A stretch of 64,000 bases of DNA, taken from assembly GCF_947241705.1 (NCBI RefSeq), contig NC_079259.1, positions 1 to 64,000 of the forward strand, in the 5' to 3' direction. Position numbers and translations under genes: made by a program. Positions 54,780-64,000 of this stretch are shown here, piece after piece. The DNA is from Saccharomyces mikatae IFO 1815. Lineage: Eukaryota > Ascomycota > Saccharomycetes > Saccharomycetales > Saccharomycetaceae. The notes below the pieces were generated by a model. It made no database searches. It worked only from the letters and a program-made list of their open reading frames with translations, and had not been told where the DNA came from. Position 1 is the first letter of the stretch; every line of letters starts with the position of its first letter.

Positions 54780-55730
54780 ATGAAACGAGTCACTGGAGTT
54801 TTCCTTACACTTTTAAGATTTTCGCAATTTGCATCATCTGTTTTAGTGATGTCACTTTTAGCATATGCAATCCATGCCTATGGTGATAGAGGTAACAAGA
54901 AAACCAACTTTACATTAGCAACAGGTGTCATTAGTGTTTTTTATTTGATTGCTTTAGGTATTTTGTGTCTGGCCCTACCCACATTGATTTACATAGGGAT
55001 GTACTTTTGTGCTGAATTGATCGTTTGCATGCTATGGCTAGCAGCTTTCGTTGTTCTTGCAAAAGCGCAAGGTGAGCACAGCTGTGGTAGTACAAATGCA
55101 AACGGATTATACTACAACCCTTATAGTGGTCAATATACTGCCAACAGCCATAGAAGAGCTTGTAATTCGTCTCAAGCTGCAATTGCTTTCTCTGGTCTTT
55201 GCTTTCTATTGTTTCTGACTAGTGTGATATTACTAGGCATTAATGTTTTAACACCAATTAGGAAGCGCTATCAGACCCAAGGAATGTGGAGAAGCGGAGC
55301 CTCCATGGGTACAAAACTACATAGATGGAGTGGATTGGCCTTGAGTGAGCCTTTCGAAGAAACCGAGGTATACGATAACACTAATGTTAGGACAGGTGAT
55401 GTAGAAGCTGGCACAGCTGGGAACGCCGCCTATACTTCTGACCCAAACGCTGAGACACGCTATACTAATGATCCTAATGAGCGGTACTATACTAGTACTA
55501 CCAACACCCGTTATACCACAACCACTGCCGATCCTAATGCGCGTCACACTACTAATGATCGTAGTACGGGCACTGCCCCTGTCTCTCATGGTGCAACAGA
55601 TCAACATGCCTATTCTACGGATGAGTCAGGTGATCGGTCCTATCAAGAAAAGCTTGCAGAAGGCGCCAATTCTGGCGCAATGAGTGGCAGCACCGCAGAC
55701 CCAAACAGGAATGTCAATCCAATGCCATAA
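54780..55730 (+). CDS. YDL218W: YDL218W, four-span MARVEL-like membrane protein
   Basis: 316 residues (S. cerevisiae about 317). Four hydrophobic segments in the first 160 residues (about 6-28, 44-62, 66-92, 134-156) form a MARVEL-type bundle like Nce102. The remaining 150 residues are a hydrophilic tail. Within the tail DPNxR/DPNxE units recur (SDPNAETRY, NDPNERYY, ADPNARHT) amid Thr/Tyr runs. The exact role is unknown to me; in S. cerevisiae it is a stress-responsive gene of unknown function. A clear TATA box fits regulated expression. Confidence 0.9.
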   Translation: MKRVTGVFLTLLRFSQFASSVLVMSLLAYAIHAYGDRGNKKTNFTLATGVISVFYLIALGILCLALPTLIYIGMYFCAELIVCMLWLAAFVVLAKAQGEHSCGSTNANGLYYNPYSGQYTANSHRRACNSSQAAIAFSGLCFLLFLTSVILLGINVLTPIRKRYQTQGMWRSGASMGTKLHRWSGLALSEPFEETEVYDNTNVRTGDVEAGTAGNAAYTSDPNAETRYTNDPNERYYTSTTNTRYTTTTADPNARHTTNDRSTGTAPVSHGATDQHAYSTDESGDRSYQEKLAEGANSGAMSGSTADPNRNVNPMP

Positions 55731-56224
55731 TTATTAATGATTTCCTATTTGTTCATCTCTCATTCTTTTTTTATATATTCTTATTTTTTAGCTTGTTGTT
55801 TAACTGGTATTCTCCTCTAGTGGCATCTTTAGAAAGTCCTTCTAAAGTTCAATTAATGCTTAATTTCTATATAATCATTTATTTTAATATATTCACCTTT
55901 TTTATGGAAGTATAATTAAAACGGGAATGTAAACCGTACAGGTTTTCAGGTATTACTGGAATCAGGTAGCAATACTTTGTCACTTTGAATTTCTCGGTAT
56001 AAGCTGCCTGGAATATTGTTATTGCCAGTTCGTTCCTTTCTCAGTAAACGGTGGCCAGTGCTTGGATGAAACATAGTCAAATCTTTTGGCTTTTCCTTGC
56101 TTTACCAATGTCAATGCTGGATAATATTAGGCATCCTCGAACCTTAGAACGGTTCTAAAGAATATTAACATAGATAATATTTACATATATAACCCTTTTG
56201 TATCATTTGTTGAAGTTTGTCTAT
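55731..56224. other. Convergent YDL218W/TIM22 intergenic region
   Basis: 494 AT-rich bases with 3'-end type sequence. No gene was recognised. Confidence 0.45.
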
Positions 56225-56588
56225 TCATTCTTTAAAATCATTACGAGGTGGTCTACCATCTTCGCTTTTCATGTACAAATCAATTGCAGCTGAAAAGGCG
56301 GCAAAACCGGCACCACCCATTAATGCAGCTTGTGGTCCGGCCTTGTAAGCCAACCCAGCACCGGTAAAAAACCCTGCTGTTACTCCGTTATAAATATCAT
56401 TTTTGGCTCTAAGTGACTCTATGACACATTCTACACCGGCATATATCATGCCAATGTAACCGAAATTCTTAGCGCTAGAGTACGATTTTTTACCCATATC
56501 AGTAAACTGAAGTTTCATTTGCTGCCGAAACGGTAAATCGGATATTTGTTGAACTGTTCTTGATATCCCTCCCACGCCCGCATTTCCC

Positions 56589-56637
<49 letters not shown>

Positions 56638-56890
56638 TTGTTGCTGCTGTATTAGCAGGTGTGGGCGTATGCAGTGGTGTATCATAAGCCATTGACGCCA
56701 TAAAAAGACCTAAAACACCCCCCAGTGCAAACCCTGTTACACCACTCACTACTGATTTCCCAGGACAAGAAGTCATGAAGTTCATGATCATTTCTGCGCC
56801 CCGCTCTCCCTGCTCTTCTGGAGTTAGCTCATTGTAAGGTGTTTTTTGAGGTGGACTTAACTGTTCTAGACCAAATCCTGTGTACACCAT
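56225..56890 (-). CDS. TIM22: TIM22, mitochondrial carrier translocase channel
   Basis: 221 residues (S. cerevisiae 207). Tim22 forms the inner-membrane channel that inserts carrier proteins. The Tim17/22/23-type glycine-rich membrane helices are visible: VVSGVTGFALGGVLGLFMAS (about 46-66), the YIGMIYAGVECVIESL region, and two more near 170-207. Cys42 (TSCPGK) and the Cys in GVECV are the expected disulfide pair. The extra length is an Ala/Thr-rich stretch in the intermembrane-space loop after the first helix (about residues 80-100), where S. cerevisiae has only a short ATATA-like segment. The rest is nearly identical. Confidence 0.96.
56590..56651 (-). repeat. Expanded (GCA/ACA)n repeat in TIM22
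   Basis: About 62 bases of CTG/TTG triplets on the plus strand, read as GCA and ACA codons (Ala and Thr) in TIM22. It accounts for the roughly 14 extra residues of this orthologue. Confidence 0.9.
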
Positions 56891-57269
56891 CTTCTTGTAT
56901 ACTTTTTATAATTAACAGTTCTTGGTTTTGTCTGGTGTCTATTTCTATTATCACGATTTGTAACGGTGTAAAAGAACAGATTGTCTTATACTTCGCAAAT
57001 TTTTGAAAAGTATAGGCTCTGTATGGATCTTGGTAAGTGACATTTAACTTTAAGAGATAATATACCGACGATGATGTATTCTTCTTTCTTCATTGTTATA
57101 CGCTCGATGCCATTTTCTAGCGTGATCAAAAGTTATCATATAACGTCGTACGAACTTACAAATTTGTCATTCTGCCATGTATAGATATATCAAGAAGAAA
57201 TAACTACTTCAAGTACGTCTTGAGTAAGCACAGAAAGATCATAGGCATTGTTAACATAGAACCAGCAAC
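56891..57269. other. TIM22 promoter and RRI1 3' flank
   Basis: 379 bases between two minus-strand genes. No distinctive motif or gene was seen. Confidence 0.4.
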
Positions 57270-58574
57270 TCACAGTGTAAAAGTATCCTTATAGAATCTT
57301 AGTCGTTCGTACTGCTTTATTTTAGAAGCAAGTATTCGATTCTTTGCTCTTGCATAATCTGTCTCCAGCACATTTCTTTGCAATAGATCATTACATTCAT
57401 CGCTACGTCTCTCTTGATTATTATTGAAACGGTTCCTGGAAATATTTTCGGTAGATCTACTGTTCCTTTCCGTGTGATTTCCATGAAGGCTCGGTTCAAT
57501 ACTGGCGTACAAACTTGTGTCTGTGCTATCGAATTCAGTAAGATTTCTATCTTCCATATCTACATCACTAGCATTATCACCTGAAAACATACTAACAAAC
57601 GAGCTTGTTTCGGTACTATCTCCTTTCTGCGTGTTGAAGCAGAAGTGCGATTTTGTTGAACGACTTTGATCTTCAGCATCTGCCTTGTTTTCGTTGCTAA
57701 CACTAGCTATCCTCATTCTTAATTTAACATTTCTGGAATCTATCAAGTAGCTATACTGCTTCATGGAATCGATCAACCTGTTTAATGACATTTGTTCCGA
57801 GTCATCATCTTCTACCACGCAATATAATTTCAACTTTGTTTCAAATAATGCGCGATTCAGATCCGAATTAAATATAATGGTTTCCAGTTCATAATAAGAA
57901 GGTGGACTGTTATCATTCTCCTTATTTCCTATTGTCCGAAAAGCACCCATTCTTAAGGTTCTATTTTCTAAGCTCTTTAATGGATCGACCACAATTGCAA
58001 CATATGGGTCTTGAAATCTTTGGTTCAAATCTTGGGTTTGGATATCTATATTACTTAACCAACAGTCGTAACCAGGATGCGAATGGAACCAGCCCACAAC
58101 ATTCAATTTAACGCCCTTATAGTCTCGTCCGTGATCATTGTCGTTATGATTATACATTTCATCAATATATTGAACCATATACTCATATGATTCCAGCTGA
58201 GCATTTACGCGAGTTTCTGTTCCTACTACAGGAAGATCGAAACAGTCCATTACAATAATATTGTCTTTTAATGTGAAACCCATCATTATACCCATGATTT
58301 CTATATTTCCCCCACGAATTGCGTAGTGAGAAATTTTTTCACATGATAATTTTGATATAAGTACTCTATTGTAAGTCAGTGAATTCTGATTACTATGTTG
58401 TTTTAATTTAGTTTTTAGCAATGATGATTGGCTCAAAGCTCGATATTCTTGTTCTTGTGATGGTTTAAATCGCATACCGGATAACGCTATGGATTCAGTT
58501 GATTCATCTTTTACCGTGTATTTCTCCTTGAGTAGTTGTCGTAATTCTTTCACGGTTTTATTTGAAAGCGACAT
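57270..58574 (-). CDS. RRI1: RRI1, COP9 signalosome deneddylase (Csn5)
   Basis: 434 residues (S. cerevisiae about 440). It is the metalloprotease subunit that removes Rub1/Nedd8 from cullins. The JAMM motif is complete: Glu92 in EIMGIMMG, then His164-Ser-His166 in [10 protein letters not shown], Ser174 and Asp177. The C-terminal third is hydrophilic, Ser/Asn-rich and poorly conserved, as in S. cerevisiae. It is intact, transcribed in the same direction as TIM22 and GDH2. Confidence 0.94.
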   Translation of the reverse strand: MSLSNKTVKELRQLLKEKYTVKDESTESIALSGMRFKPSQEQEYRALSQSSLLKTKLKQHSNQNSLTYNRVLISKLSCEKISHYAIRGGNIEIMGIMMGFTLKDNIIVMDCFDLPVVGTETRVNAQLESYEYMVQYIDEMYNHNDNDHGRDYKGVKLNVVGWFHSHPGYDCWLSNIDIQTQDLNQRFQDPYVAIVVDPLKSLENRTLRMGAFRTIGNKENDNSPPSYYELETIIFNSDLNRALFETKLKLYCVVEDDDSEQMSLNRLIDSMKQYSYLIDSRNVKLRMRIASVSNENKADAEDQSRSTKSHFCFNTQKGDSTETSSFVSMFSGDNASDVDMEDRNLTEFDSTDTSLYASIEPSLHGNHTERNSRSTENISRNRFNNNQERRSDECNDLLQRNVLETDYARAKNRILASKIKQYERLRFYKDTFTL

Positions 58575-58898
58575 GATAGATGTCTTTTATTTTTATTTAC
58601 TTTTGCTTGTGAATTTCATTTATATTCGAATCAGGTAATTCTTTCATTAATGAAGGACCCTTCTTGTACAGCGTAACGCGCGTTTTATCTGAGATTACAA
58701 CCCCTACAGAGGGAATAGCTTGACACGTTAGCATAAGAGAACAAATATCAAATACTTTTTGTAACTAAAAAAATGACAGACATATAAAAAACTTTACTTA
58801 AAAATAGAAAAGGTTGAAAAATTACATGCATATAAGCATGTTTAGTTTTCCTTATTCGAAAGGAGGATTGATTTTATACAGAATATTTTTGTCGAAGC
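58575..58898. other. RRI1 promoter and GDH2 3' flank
   Basis: 324 bases with a 10-base perfect palindrome AACGCGCGTT at 58675-58684, about 100 bases before the RRI1 start, possibly an MCB- or RSC-type site. No gene was seen. Confidence 0.45.
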
Positions 58899-61800
58899 TT
58901 AAGAAATTGCTTCTGCTTCTCTTTTTAAACCACCAATAAACTCCAAGAACTTCCCGATGTTAACGTCAATACCGTTTTGGTAAACAAAGGTGCTTGATAA
59001 GTAACTGGATAGTAAAACTTTCAGATAGCTTTCTGGAATATTTTCCAGTACAGAATCAGGTCCAGCAACATCGATTAAAATTTTTGGGATTATTTTATCC
59101 AACAGTAGATAGTTTCTTAATTTTAAATCATTTAACCATAATTCTTGTGATGCAACTAAATCATCATTTAATTTGTTGATAGTAAAAGACAACTGATTTG
59201 AAATTTCAGAAATGTGAGTTCCATTCAATTGATTCAGGCTCCACAGCTGGCAAAATTCCAATTCGGCATTTCTTTGAATTCTTGATTGCACTTCAACAAC
59301 ATATGACTTGTATAATGCAGATCTCTCACCACTGGCATCTCCAATAAATTTGTGCACAAAATCATTATCGTTTAGTGCTAAAGATGCCAATACTTCCATT
59401 GATGATGATGTGACACCTCCTTTGTTGGCAGAAGCGTCCTTAAACAGAATGCACCCATGTTCTTCTAAGGCATTTTTAGCGGGTTGGGTAATAAACAAAT
59501 TGGCGCCTTCCACAATGTATGGAATTTTACATTTTCCGCTCTTTTCATCAACAAAGTAATGTAAATTATTTAGTGTGATTGAGTTTGGTCTACCACCACA
59601 TGGAACAAAAACATCAATGTGGTCCACAAATTTGAAAACTTGAGTATGGAAAGTGTTTCTGAAGGTTGTGCCATTAGCAACGATTGTACCATTTGGCAGC
59701 ATAATATCCATTGAATCCACAGAAACAAAAAAACCATCATTTGATAATCTCGAAGTGTCGAAATCGGATATCATTTTCCTTTCATGAGCTAGGCGACATA
59801 ATTCGTCTTTGTCCAGACCCTTAGGATCGCAGAGGACACCAGAACCGTCCAAAATCCCCAAGTAACATTCATTGGGTGAGGATAGAAGAATTTCGTTGGA
59901 CCCTAGATCACCATCTGGGCCGCCCGTTTGAAATTTGTAAACAGTAGAATTGGTAAGATTCAAAGTTTCGTAAATCTTGTTAACGTAAGCACGAACACCT
60001 AAAGAAGTCATACCATATTCGTCGTGAGGAATACCACCCAAAGAGGGAGATTTACCAGTTAAGAATGATTTCCACCATGGACAGTTTCTCACGCGGGCAT
60101 GATTAGTTGCCCAATCAACAAAGCCGGCAGTTCCTTCATCTGGGCCAAAGAATAATATTTCTTCCTTTGATAAAAGATTGACATAGTTCTCCTTTAATGG
60201 ATCATTAATTAGAATGTCGATCATTGCGTCAACATATTGGGAAAAGGCAACGAATGTTTGATCATGTTCTACTAATCCTGGGTTCAATAAGATGACACCT
60301 TTAGAACCGCCCTCCGGAATATCCTTATTTTTACGTTGTTGAGTAGAAGCCAATTGATAATTCTCATCGATGACATTCTTAGAATTCAAATCATAGATAT
60401 CTTGATTTCTAGAACAAACTATACGAATACCACCCCTTGCAATATCTCTGAATCGGATATGAAAACCTTTGAAAGTGTTCCCAACGACAAAAAATATACC
60501 ATAGGGGGTCTCTGGGTATTCAAATTTCGCCATGACCAACGAAGGATCCAATCTGAATGATATGGCAACTTTCCTTGTGATGAAGAAGTTTGTTTTTAAA
60601 ATGGACTTATTGAAGATGTTTAGCGTCTTGAGAATCAACAAATCGGGAGAATCATTTGGAATGAATTTGTTCAAGTACGTTTCAAACTCTTGGTCATTTT
60701 TAAAAGGTTCCACTTTTTCCAATCTTTGGAAAGACAGCGTTTTTTCCATATCTTTGGTACTACTATGATAGTAATGAATTTGTGCAAAATTCTTATATAG
60801 CTTGGAGATTATAGTATAATGCTTTGACATGATGTTGATGATAGTTTGTTGAGTTAAGGTTTCGTTTCTCAGTTTTCTTTTCAGGTTTTCCACGATTTCT
60901 AAAAGAGTAGTATCATTACGTTTGATAGTGATTTGAGATAGAAGATTCTGATAATCTGAACCTAAACGATTAACAAAATGGTTGATAAATATAGCTCCGA
61001 TATGTGCATATATGGCCTCTTTGGGTGAAAATTGACGTCTCTGATAGACTTCATGGAAAGAATTGTTTGGAATAGCATACAATAAAGAAGCTTCTCTTTC
61101 AATCTGTCTCAATGCAGCCTCAACATTATGGAGTAAGACATCTTCCAATTGCTGATTTTCGTTCAAGTAAACGGAAAAGATAATAATATCATCGTCCTTG
61201 ACATTAAAAGATTCCAGATAGAATTTAGAAGGTCTCAATTTGTAATAGTGGAACAACGAGTTCAAAGCAGAGTAATAGCGTTTTGTGGTGAATCGTTTGT
61301 AAGCAACTAACAATCTGACCTCATCCTTATTCTCTACGGAGCGAGTAGTCTTGATAACCGGACCCTCTCTTTCCTTTACCAATTTAAGTAAAAGACCGTA
61401 TAATTTTTTATTTTCGTTCGATGAAACTTTAAACATGGTCTTGTCACTAATGGACTCAATGTCGCCCTTTAGCAAATCTTGAGAGGAAATATCCGCACTA
61501 GCTGGATCATCGCTAGGATAAACACTTTCATAAACAAAAGTTAGCTTCAATTCGCTCTCTGGAGCCCAAAAAGATACTAATCTGCAATTTTTTTGAGACT
61601 TGTTGTCCAAGAAGAGATCATCGATCTCCGAATCTAATTCATAAGGTGGGCAAGAATCACCCATTTGAGTCTTATTATTTTTGATCGTATCTTTACCATG
61701 TTCTAATGTATCGTTCCCGACGGCGTCATTAGCAAATTTGAAGTTTTTCTGCTGGGAATCACTTATACTTACACCAGTATTAGATTCCATGAAGATGGCA

Positions 61801-62177
61801 TGGTTATCATTAGTTATAATTTTGTTTTTGATACTGAATAACCTTGGTTGAATACCATTGAATTTCGACTTGGCAAAAAAATCCAGCTTGGAAGCATACA
61901 GAGAATGTATGATATTTGAGATTAATTGGGGAGATTCTCTCGAGAAGAACAAATCGTCGATACCCAATGAATTATAGAACCAGTCTACTTCTTGTTCAAT
62001 CAAATCGTCAGGAATGAAACCTTGTTGATCTAACAAATCTATGACTTCCTCCCTTTGCAGATCCTTACCGGGAAAATCAAACACATGATAGTCTGACATG
62101 GATGATATTGACAAGGAAGCAATATCAGGTGTGTTCAATGATGTTAGAGGGCCGCGATTTTTGTTATCAAACAGCAT
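58899..62177 (-). CDS. GDH2: GDH2, NAD-dependent glutamate dehydrogenase
   Basis: 1,092 residues, exactly the S. cerevisiae length. It degrades glutamate to ammonia and 2-oxoglutarate, supplying ammonia when glutamate is the nitrogen source; it is mitochondrial in S. cerevisiae. The large N-terminal regulatory region is followed by the catalytic core: IRFRDIARGGIRIV, the PEGGSKGVILL segment, GPDEGTAGFVDW, and the NAD-binding QTGGPDGDLGSNEI glycine motif. The frame is complete. Expression is classically controlled by nitrogen and carbon source. Confidence 0.97.
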   Translation of the reverse strand: MLFDNKNRGPLTSLNTPDIASLSISSMSDYHVFDFPGKDLQREEVIDLLDQQGFIPDDLIEQEVDWFYNSLGIDDLFFSRESPQLISNIIHSLYASKLDFFAKSKFNGIQPRLFSIKNKIITNDNHAIFMESNTGVSISDSQQKNFKFANDAVGNDTLEHGKDTIKNNKTQMGDSCPPYELDSEIDDLFLDNKSQKNCRLVSFWAPESELKLTFVYESVYPSDDPASADISSQDLLKGDIESISDKTMFKVSSNENKKLYGLLLKLVKEREGPVIKTTRSVENKDEVRLLVAYKRFTTKRYYSALNSLFHYYKLRPSKFYLESFNVKDDDIIIFSVYLNENQQLEDVLLHNVEAALRQIEREASLLYAIPNNSFHEVYQRRQFSPKEAIYAHIGAIFINHFVNRLGSDYQNLLSQITIKRNDTTLLEIVENLKRKLRNETLTQQTIINIMSKHYTIISKLYKNFAQIHYYHSSTKDMEKTLSFQRLEKVEPFKNDQEFETYLNKFIPNDSPDLLILKTLNIFNKSILKTNFFITRKVAISFRLDPSLVMAKFEYPETPYGIFFVVGNTFKGFHIRFRDIARGGIRIVCSRNQDIYDLNSKNVIDENYQLASTQQRKNKDIPEGGSKGVILLNPGLVEHDQTFVAFSQYVDAMIDILINDPLKENYVNLLSKEEILFFGPDEGTAGFVDWATNHARVRNCPWWKSFLTGKSPSLGGIPHDEYGMTSLGVRAYVNKIYETLNLTNSTVYKFQTGGPDGDLGSNEILLSSPNECYLGILDGSGVLCDPKGLDKDELCRLAHERKMISDFDTSRLSNDGFFVSVDSMDIMLPNGTIVANGTTFRNTFHTQVFKFVDHIDVFVPCGGRPNSITLNNLHYFVDEKSGKCKIPYIVEGANLFITQPAKNALEEHGCILFKDASANKGGVTSSSMEVLASLALNDNDFVHKFIGDASGERSALYKSYVVEVQSRIQRNAELEFCQLWSLNQLNGTHISEISNQLSFTINKLNDDLVASQELWLNDLKLRNYLLLDKIIPKILIDVAGPDSVLENIPESYLKVLLSSYLSSTFVYQNGIDVNIGKFLEFIGGLKREAEAIS

Positions 62178-62711
62178 TCTTTTAATTGTTGTATATTTAT
62201 TACTCTTTTATTGTATGTTCTTTTGATATTATCCACTCACAAAAGGGAATTATTCTGTCAAAAGATAATGTACTTTCTAGAAACAGCTTGCTCTTATATA
62301 ACAAGAAATTTCACTAAACGGCAGTAATTAATAAATGCTTGTCAGTGTTGTTGTTGACACTATTGTTGTTTGTTATTGTTGATGATGTGAAAGTTGTTTC
62401 GTAGTTACTTGTCCTACTCAACTATGACTGAGTATATATTTACCCCAATAGCTCCTTGTTGTGGCACCCCGTCAGGCAATAATAGATTCGGTCCTGCGGA
62501 ATCGCCGCACATATAGCCGCCAGAGGGGTAACCCTTTTCTAAGCGGAGTTGGATTTCCGACGGTAAATAAATAAATATAAGGCAGATTAGATTAGATATA
62601 GTGACGTTTTCCAGTGTATGTATCTATGGTTACAGTGCTGTAGAAGCTGCTTGCGTAAGTGAAGGGCGGAAACATATGGCCAGCAGTACATTATTATTCC
62701 TTAAGTTACTT
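62178..62711 (-). promoter_or_regulatory. GDH2 promoter with URS1-like and STRE-like motifs
   Basis: 534 bases upstream of GDH2. TATATA boxes lie at 62295-62300 and near 62433-62438. TAGCCGCCA at 62514-62522 resembles a Ume6 URS1, here on the plus strand. AGGGG at 62524-62528 resembles a stress element. A GATTAGATTAGATA stretch (62587-62600) contains GATA/GATT motifs of the type bound by nitrogen regulators. The PRR2 3' end is also here. All are motif matches only. Confidence 0.5.
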
Positions 62712-64000
62712 TTACTGATGCAGGCCGCCGATATGAGCGTATTGCTGATCGATGTTTGTATGAACATGATCATCTTTGTTTATAATTCGAGGCGATGCCT
62801 CATCTAAGCCCGCCGCGCTCACAACCTGGCATATTTCTATTTCTTTGACCCAATCATCTTGTAATATTTCGTTTATGGTAGTTCTTTTGAAAGGTGAAAT
62901 TTCTAGTATACGACTCATTATTGTGTGACTCTCTTCAGGAAGTCGGTGCAAAAGGAAATTGGGGCCCATGTCGATGACTTGCTCTTTGTAAACATCATCA
63001 TACTGATTGTTATAATCAGTAGCGGGACTTGTCACTAGGTCTTTGAAATATGACACACCTCTCCCGGAACAAAATGCTTTGAATTGCTCATCTTTTAATT
63101 TGGGGTACTTCCAAGGGAATTTTCTAGTTATCATGCAAAAGAAAATTATTCCGATGGACCAAACGTCGAGTGCTCTTGGATCGTACTCTTCAAAATAAAA
63201 TACCTCTGGCGATAGGTAGGGGTCGCTACCGACGATTCCATTTGCTTCAATCAAATGTGACGACAAGGGATAGTGGAACACACTGGAAGCGCCAAAGTCG
63301 ATTAACTTTAAAATTCCCTTTTGTGTCACGACACAGTTATCTAGCTTCAAATCACGATGAGAGAGACCGATGTCGTGCAAGTATTTTACGCCATTAATCA
63401 GCTGCTTGAAAAGACAGCATATTTCGTCATATTGCATTTTTTCACTCATAACCAACGCAAATAAATCATATTCGCAATATTCAAGAATTTGGAAAATTTT
63501 ACCATTTTCATATAGTATTTCTAAAGTTTCACAAATATTTGTGTTTTTCAAAGTGGATGCAATACAATATTCGGATACTATTTTCTTGATATATTCTCTC
63601 TCGGATTCTTTTTTTTTTTTGAACCTGTATTCCTTTAATGCGAATTTTTTGTTATCCAGGACTCTTTTTACCAGTTTTACTATGCCGCCTGAACCTTCAC
63701 CGAGAACAACGTTGAGGTCCTTATATTTCCTGGAAACCAAATCTGTGGATGCTTCAATGTTGGTATATAAAGTTTGAATAATCTGATCTTCATCGTTGTC
63801 TTCCTCTTCACACATGGCAGAAGGTGATGCAGTTGATGCGCAGGAAGAAGTTGTTTCGCTTAATGATGATGCAATTGCACAGTCATCCGCAATTTTGTTT
63901 ATCTGGTGATCATATGGGCCATGTTTGTAATTGCTCAATGATGTTATTTTGAAAAGCCTCTTGATACTCGAGAACGAAGTCGCATAAGAGCGCTTTCTTG
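62712..64000 (-). CDS. PRR2: PRR2, serine/threonine kinase, 5' part beyond the window
   Basis: The last 429 or so residues of a protein kinase; the frame is still open at 64000 (reads ...RSYATSFSSIKRLFKITSLSN), so the start lies outside the window. Kinase motifs are the glycine loop GEGSGGIVKLV, FALKEY with the ATP-binding lysine, the catalytic HRDLKLDNCVV, DFGAS, and the SPEVF activation-segment end. S. cerevisiae Prr2 is 699 residues with a long Ser-rich N-terminus; it negatively affects pheromone signalling and belongs to the NPR1/HAL5-type fungal kinases. The C-terminus ends GGLHQ, two residues shorter than I recall. Confidence 0.95.
   Translation of the reverse strand, partial: RKRSYATSFSSIKRLFKITSLSNYKHGPYDHQINKIADDCAIASSLSETTSSCASTASPSAMCEEEDNDEDQIIQTLYTNIEASTDLVSRKYKDLNVVLGEGSGGIVKLVKRVLDNKKFALKEYRFKKKKESEREYIKKIVSEYCIASTLKNTNICETLEILYENGKIFQILEYCEYDLFALVMSEKMQYDEICCLFKQLINGVKYLHDIGLSHRDLKLDNCVVTQKGILKLIDFGASSVFHYPLSSHLIEANGIVGSDPYLSPEVFYFEEYDPRALDVWSIGIIFFCMITRKFPWKYPKLKDEQFKAFCSGRGVSYFKDLVTSPATDYNNQYDDVYKEQVIDMGPNFLLHRLPEESHTIMSRILEISPFKRTTINEILQDDWVKEIEICQVVSAAGLDEASPRIINKDDHVHTNIDQQYAHIGGLHQ

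Noticed and set aside
62712-63938. PRR2 as a complete 408-residue gene
   Set aside because: The apparent start is TTG and the frame continues to the window edge with PRR2-like sequence, so the gene is cut off by the window.

Overview
This window is nuclear yeast DNA from a Saccharomyces sensu stricto species. From 11.1 kb to the right edge the gene order matches the left arm of S. cerevisiae chromosome IV, read from YDL240W towards YDL214C: LRG1, ADY3, GUD1, AIM6, PHO13, YPD1, GYP7, MFG1, OST4, BRE4, PTP1, SSB1, HO, GCS1, SHS1, WHI4, HBT1, FMP45, CDC13, DTD1, YDL218W, TIM22, RRI1, GDH2, PRR2. Protein differences from my memory of S. cerevisiae are small in SSB1 and YPD1 and large in CDC13, HBT1 and HO. 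That suggests a sister species further away than a strain difference, at about the distance of S. mikatae or S. kudriavzevii. I cannot name the species without alignment.

Layout. (1) 1-8 kb is subtelomere-like: a broken PAU (seripauperin) gene, a full-length YPS6-like yapsin, and a vitamin block SNO(-)/SNZ(+)/THI5-family(+). The block has the same order and orientation as SNO3-SNZ3-THI5 or SNO2-SNZ2-THI12 of S. cerevisiae. (2) 8.2-8.6 kb holds remnants of Ty1/Ty2-type delta LTRs, near the junction between subtelomeric and core sequence. (3) 9.2 kb has a small YDL241W-like gene, then a long gene-poor stretch. (4) From 11.1 kb the window is compact core chromosome, with one clear spliced gene (DTD1) and one very small gene (OST4). 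PRR2 runs off the right edge.

Functions. SNZ and SNO form the two subunits of pyridoxal-5'-phosphate synthase. The THI5-family protein uses PLP and histidine to make the thiamine pyrimidine, so the block is a B6-to-B1 supply unit. HO is intact, carries residues typical of active alleles, and sits behind about 3 kb of promoter. That promoter contains at least nine exact Swi4/Swi6 boxes, a1/alpha2-type sites between them and a Swi5-type site about 1.3 kb upstream, so mating-type switching control looks preserved.

No wholly new system stood out. The most notable points are the subtelomeric block with a CGG-N7-CCG inverted repeat between SNO and SNZ, the GPI-like but leaderless YDL241W product with an internal repeat, the Ala/Thr expansion in TIM22, a possible leader intron at HBT1, and in-frame upstream starts at PHO13 and CDC13. 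All calls were made by reading and by memory of yeast families; no search or alignment was run.
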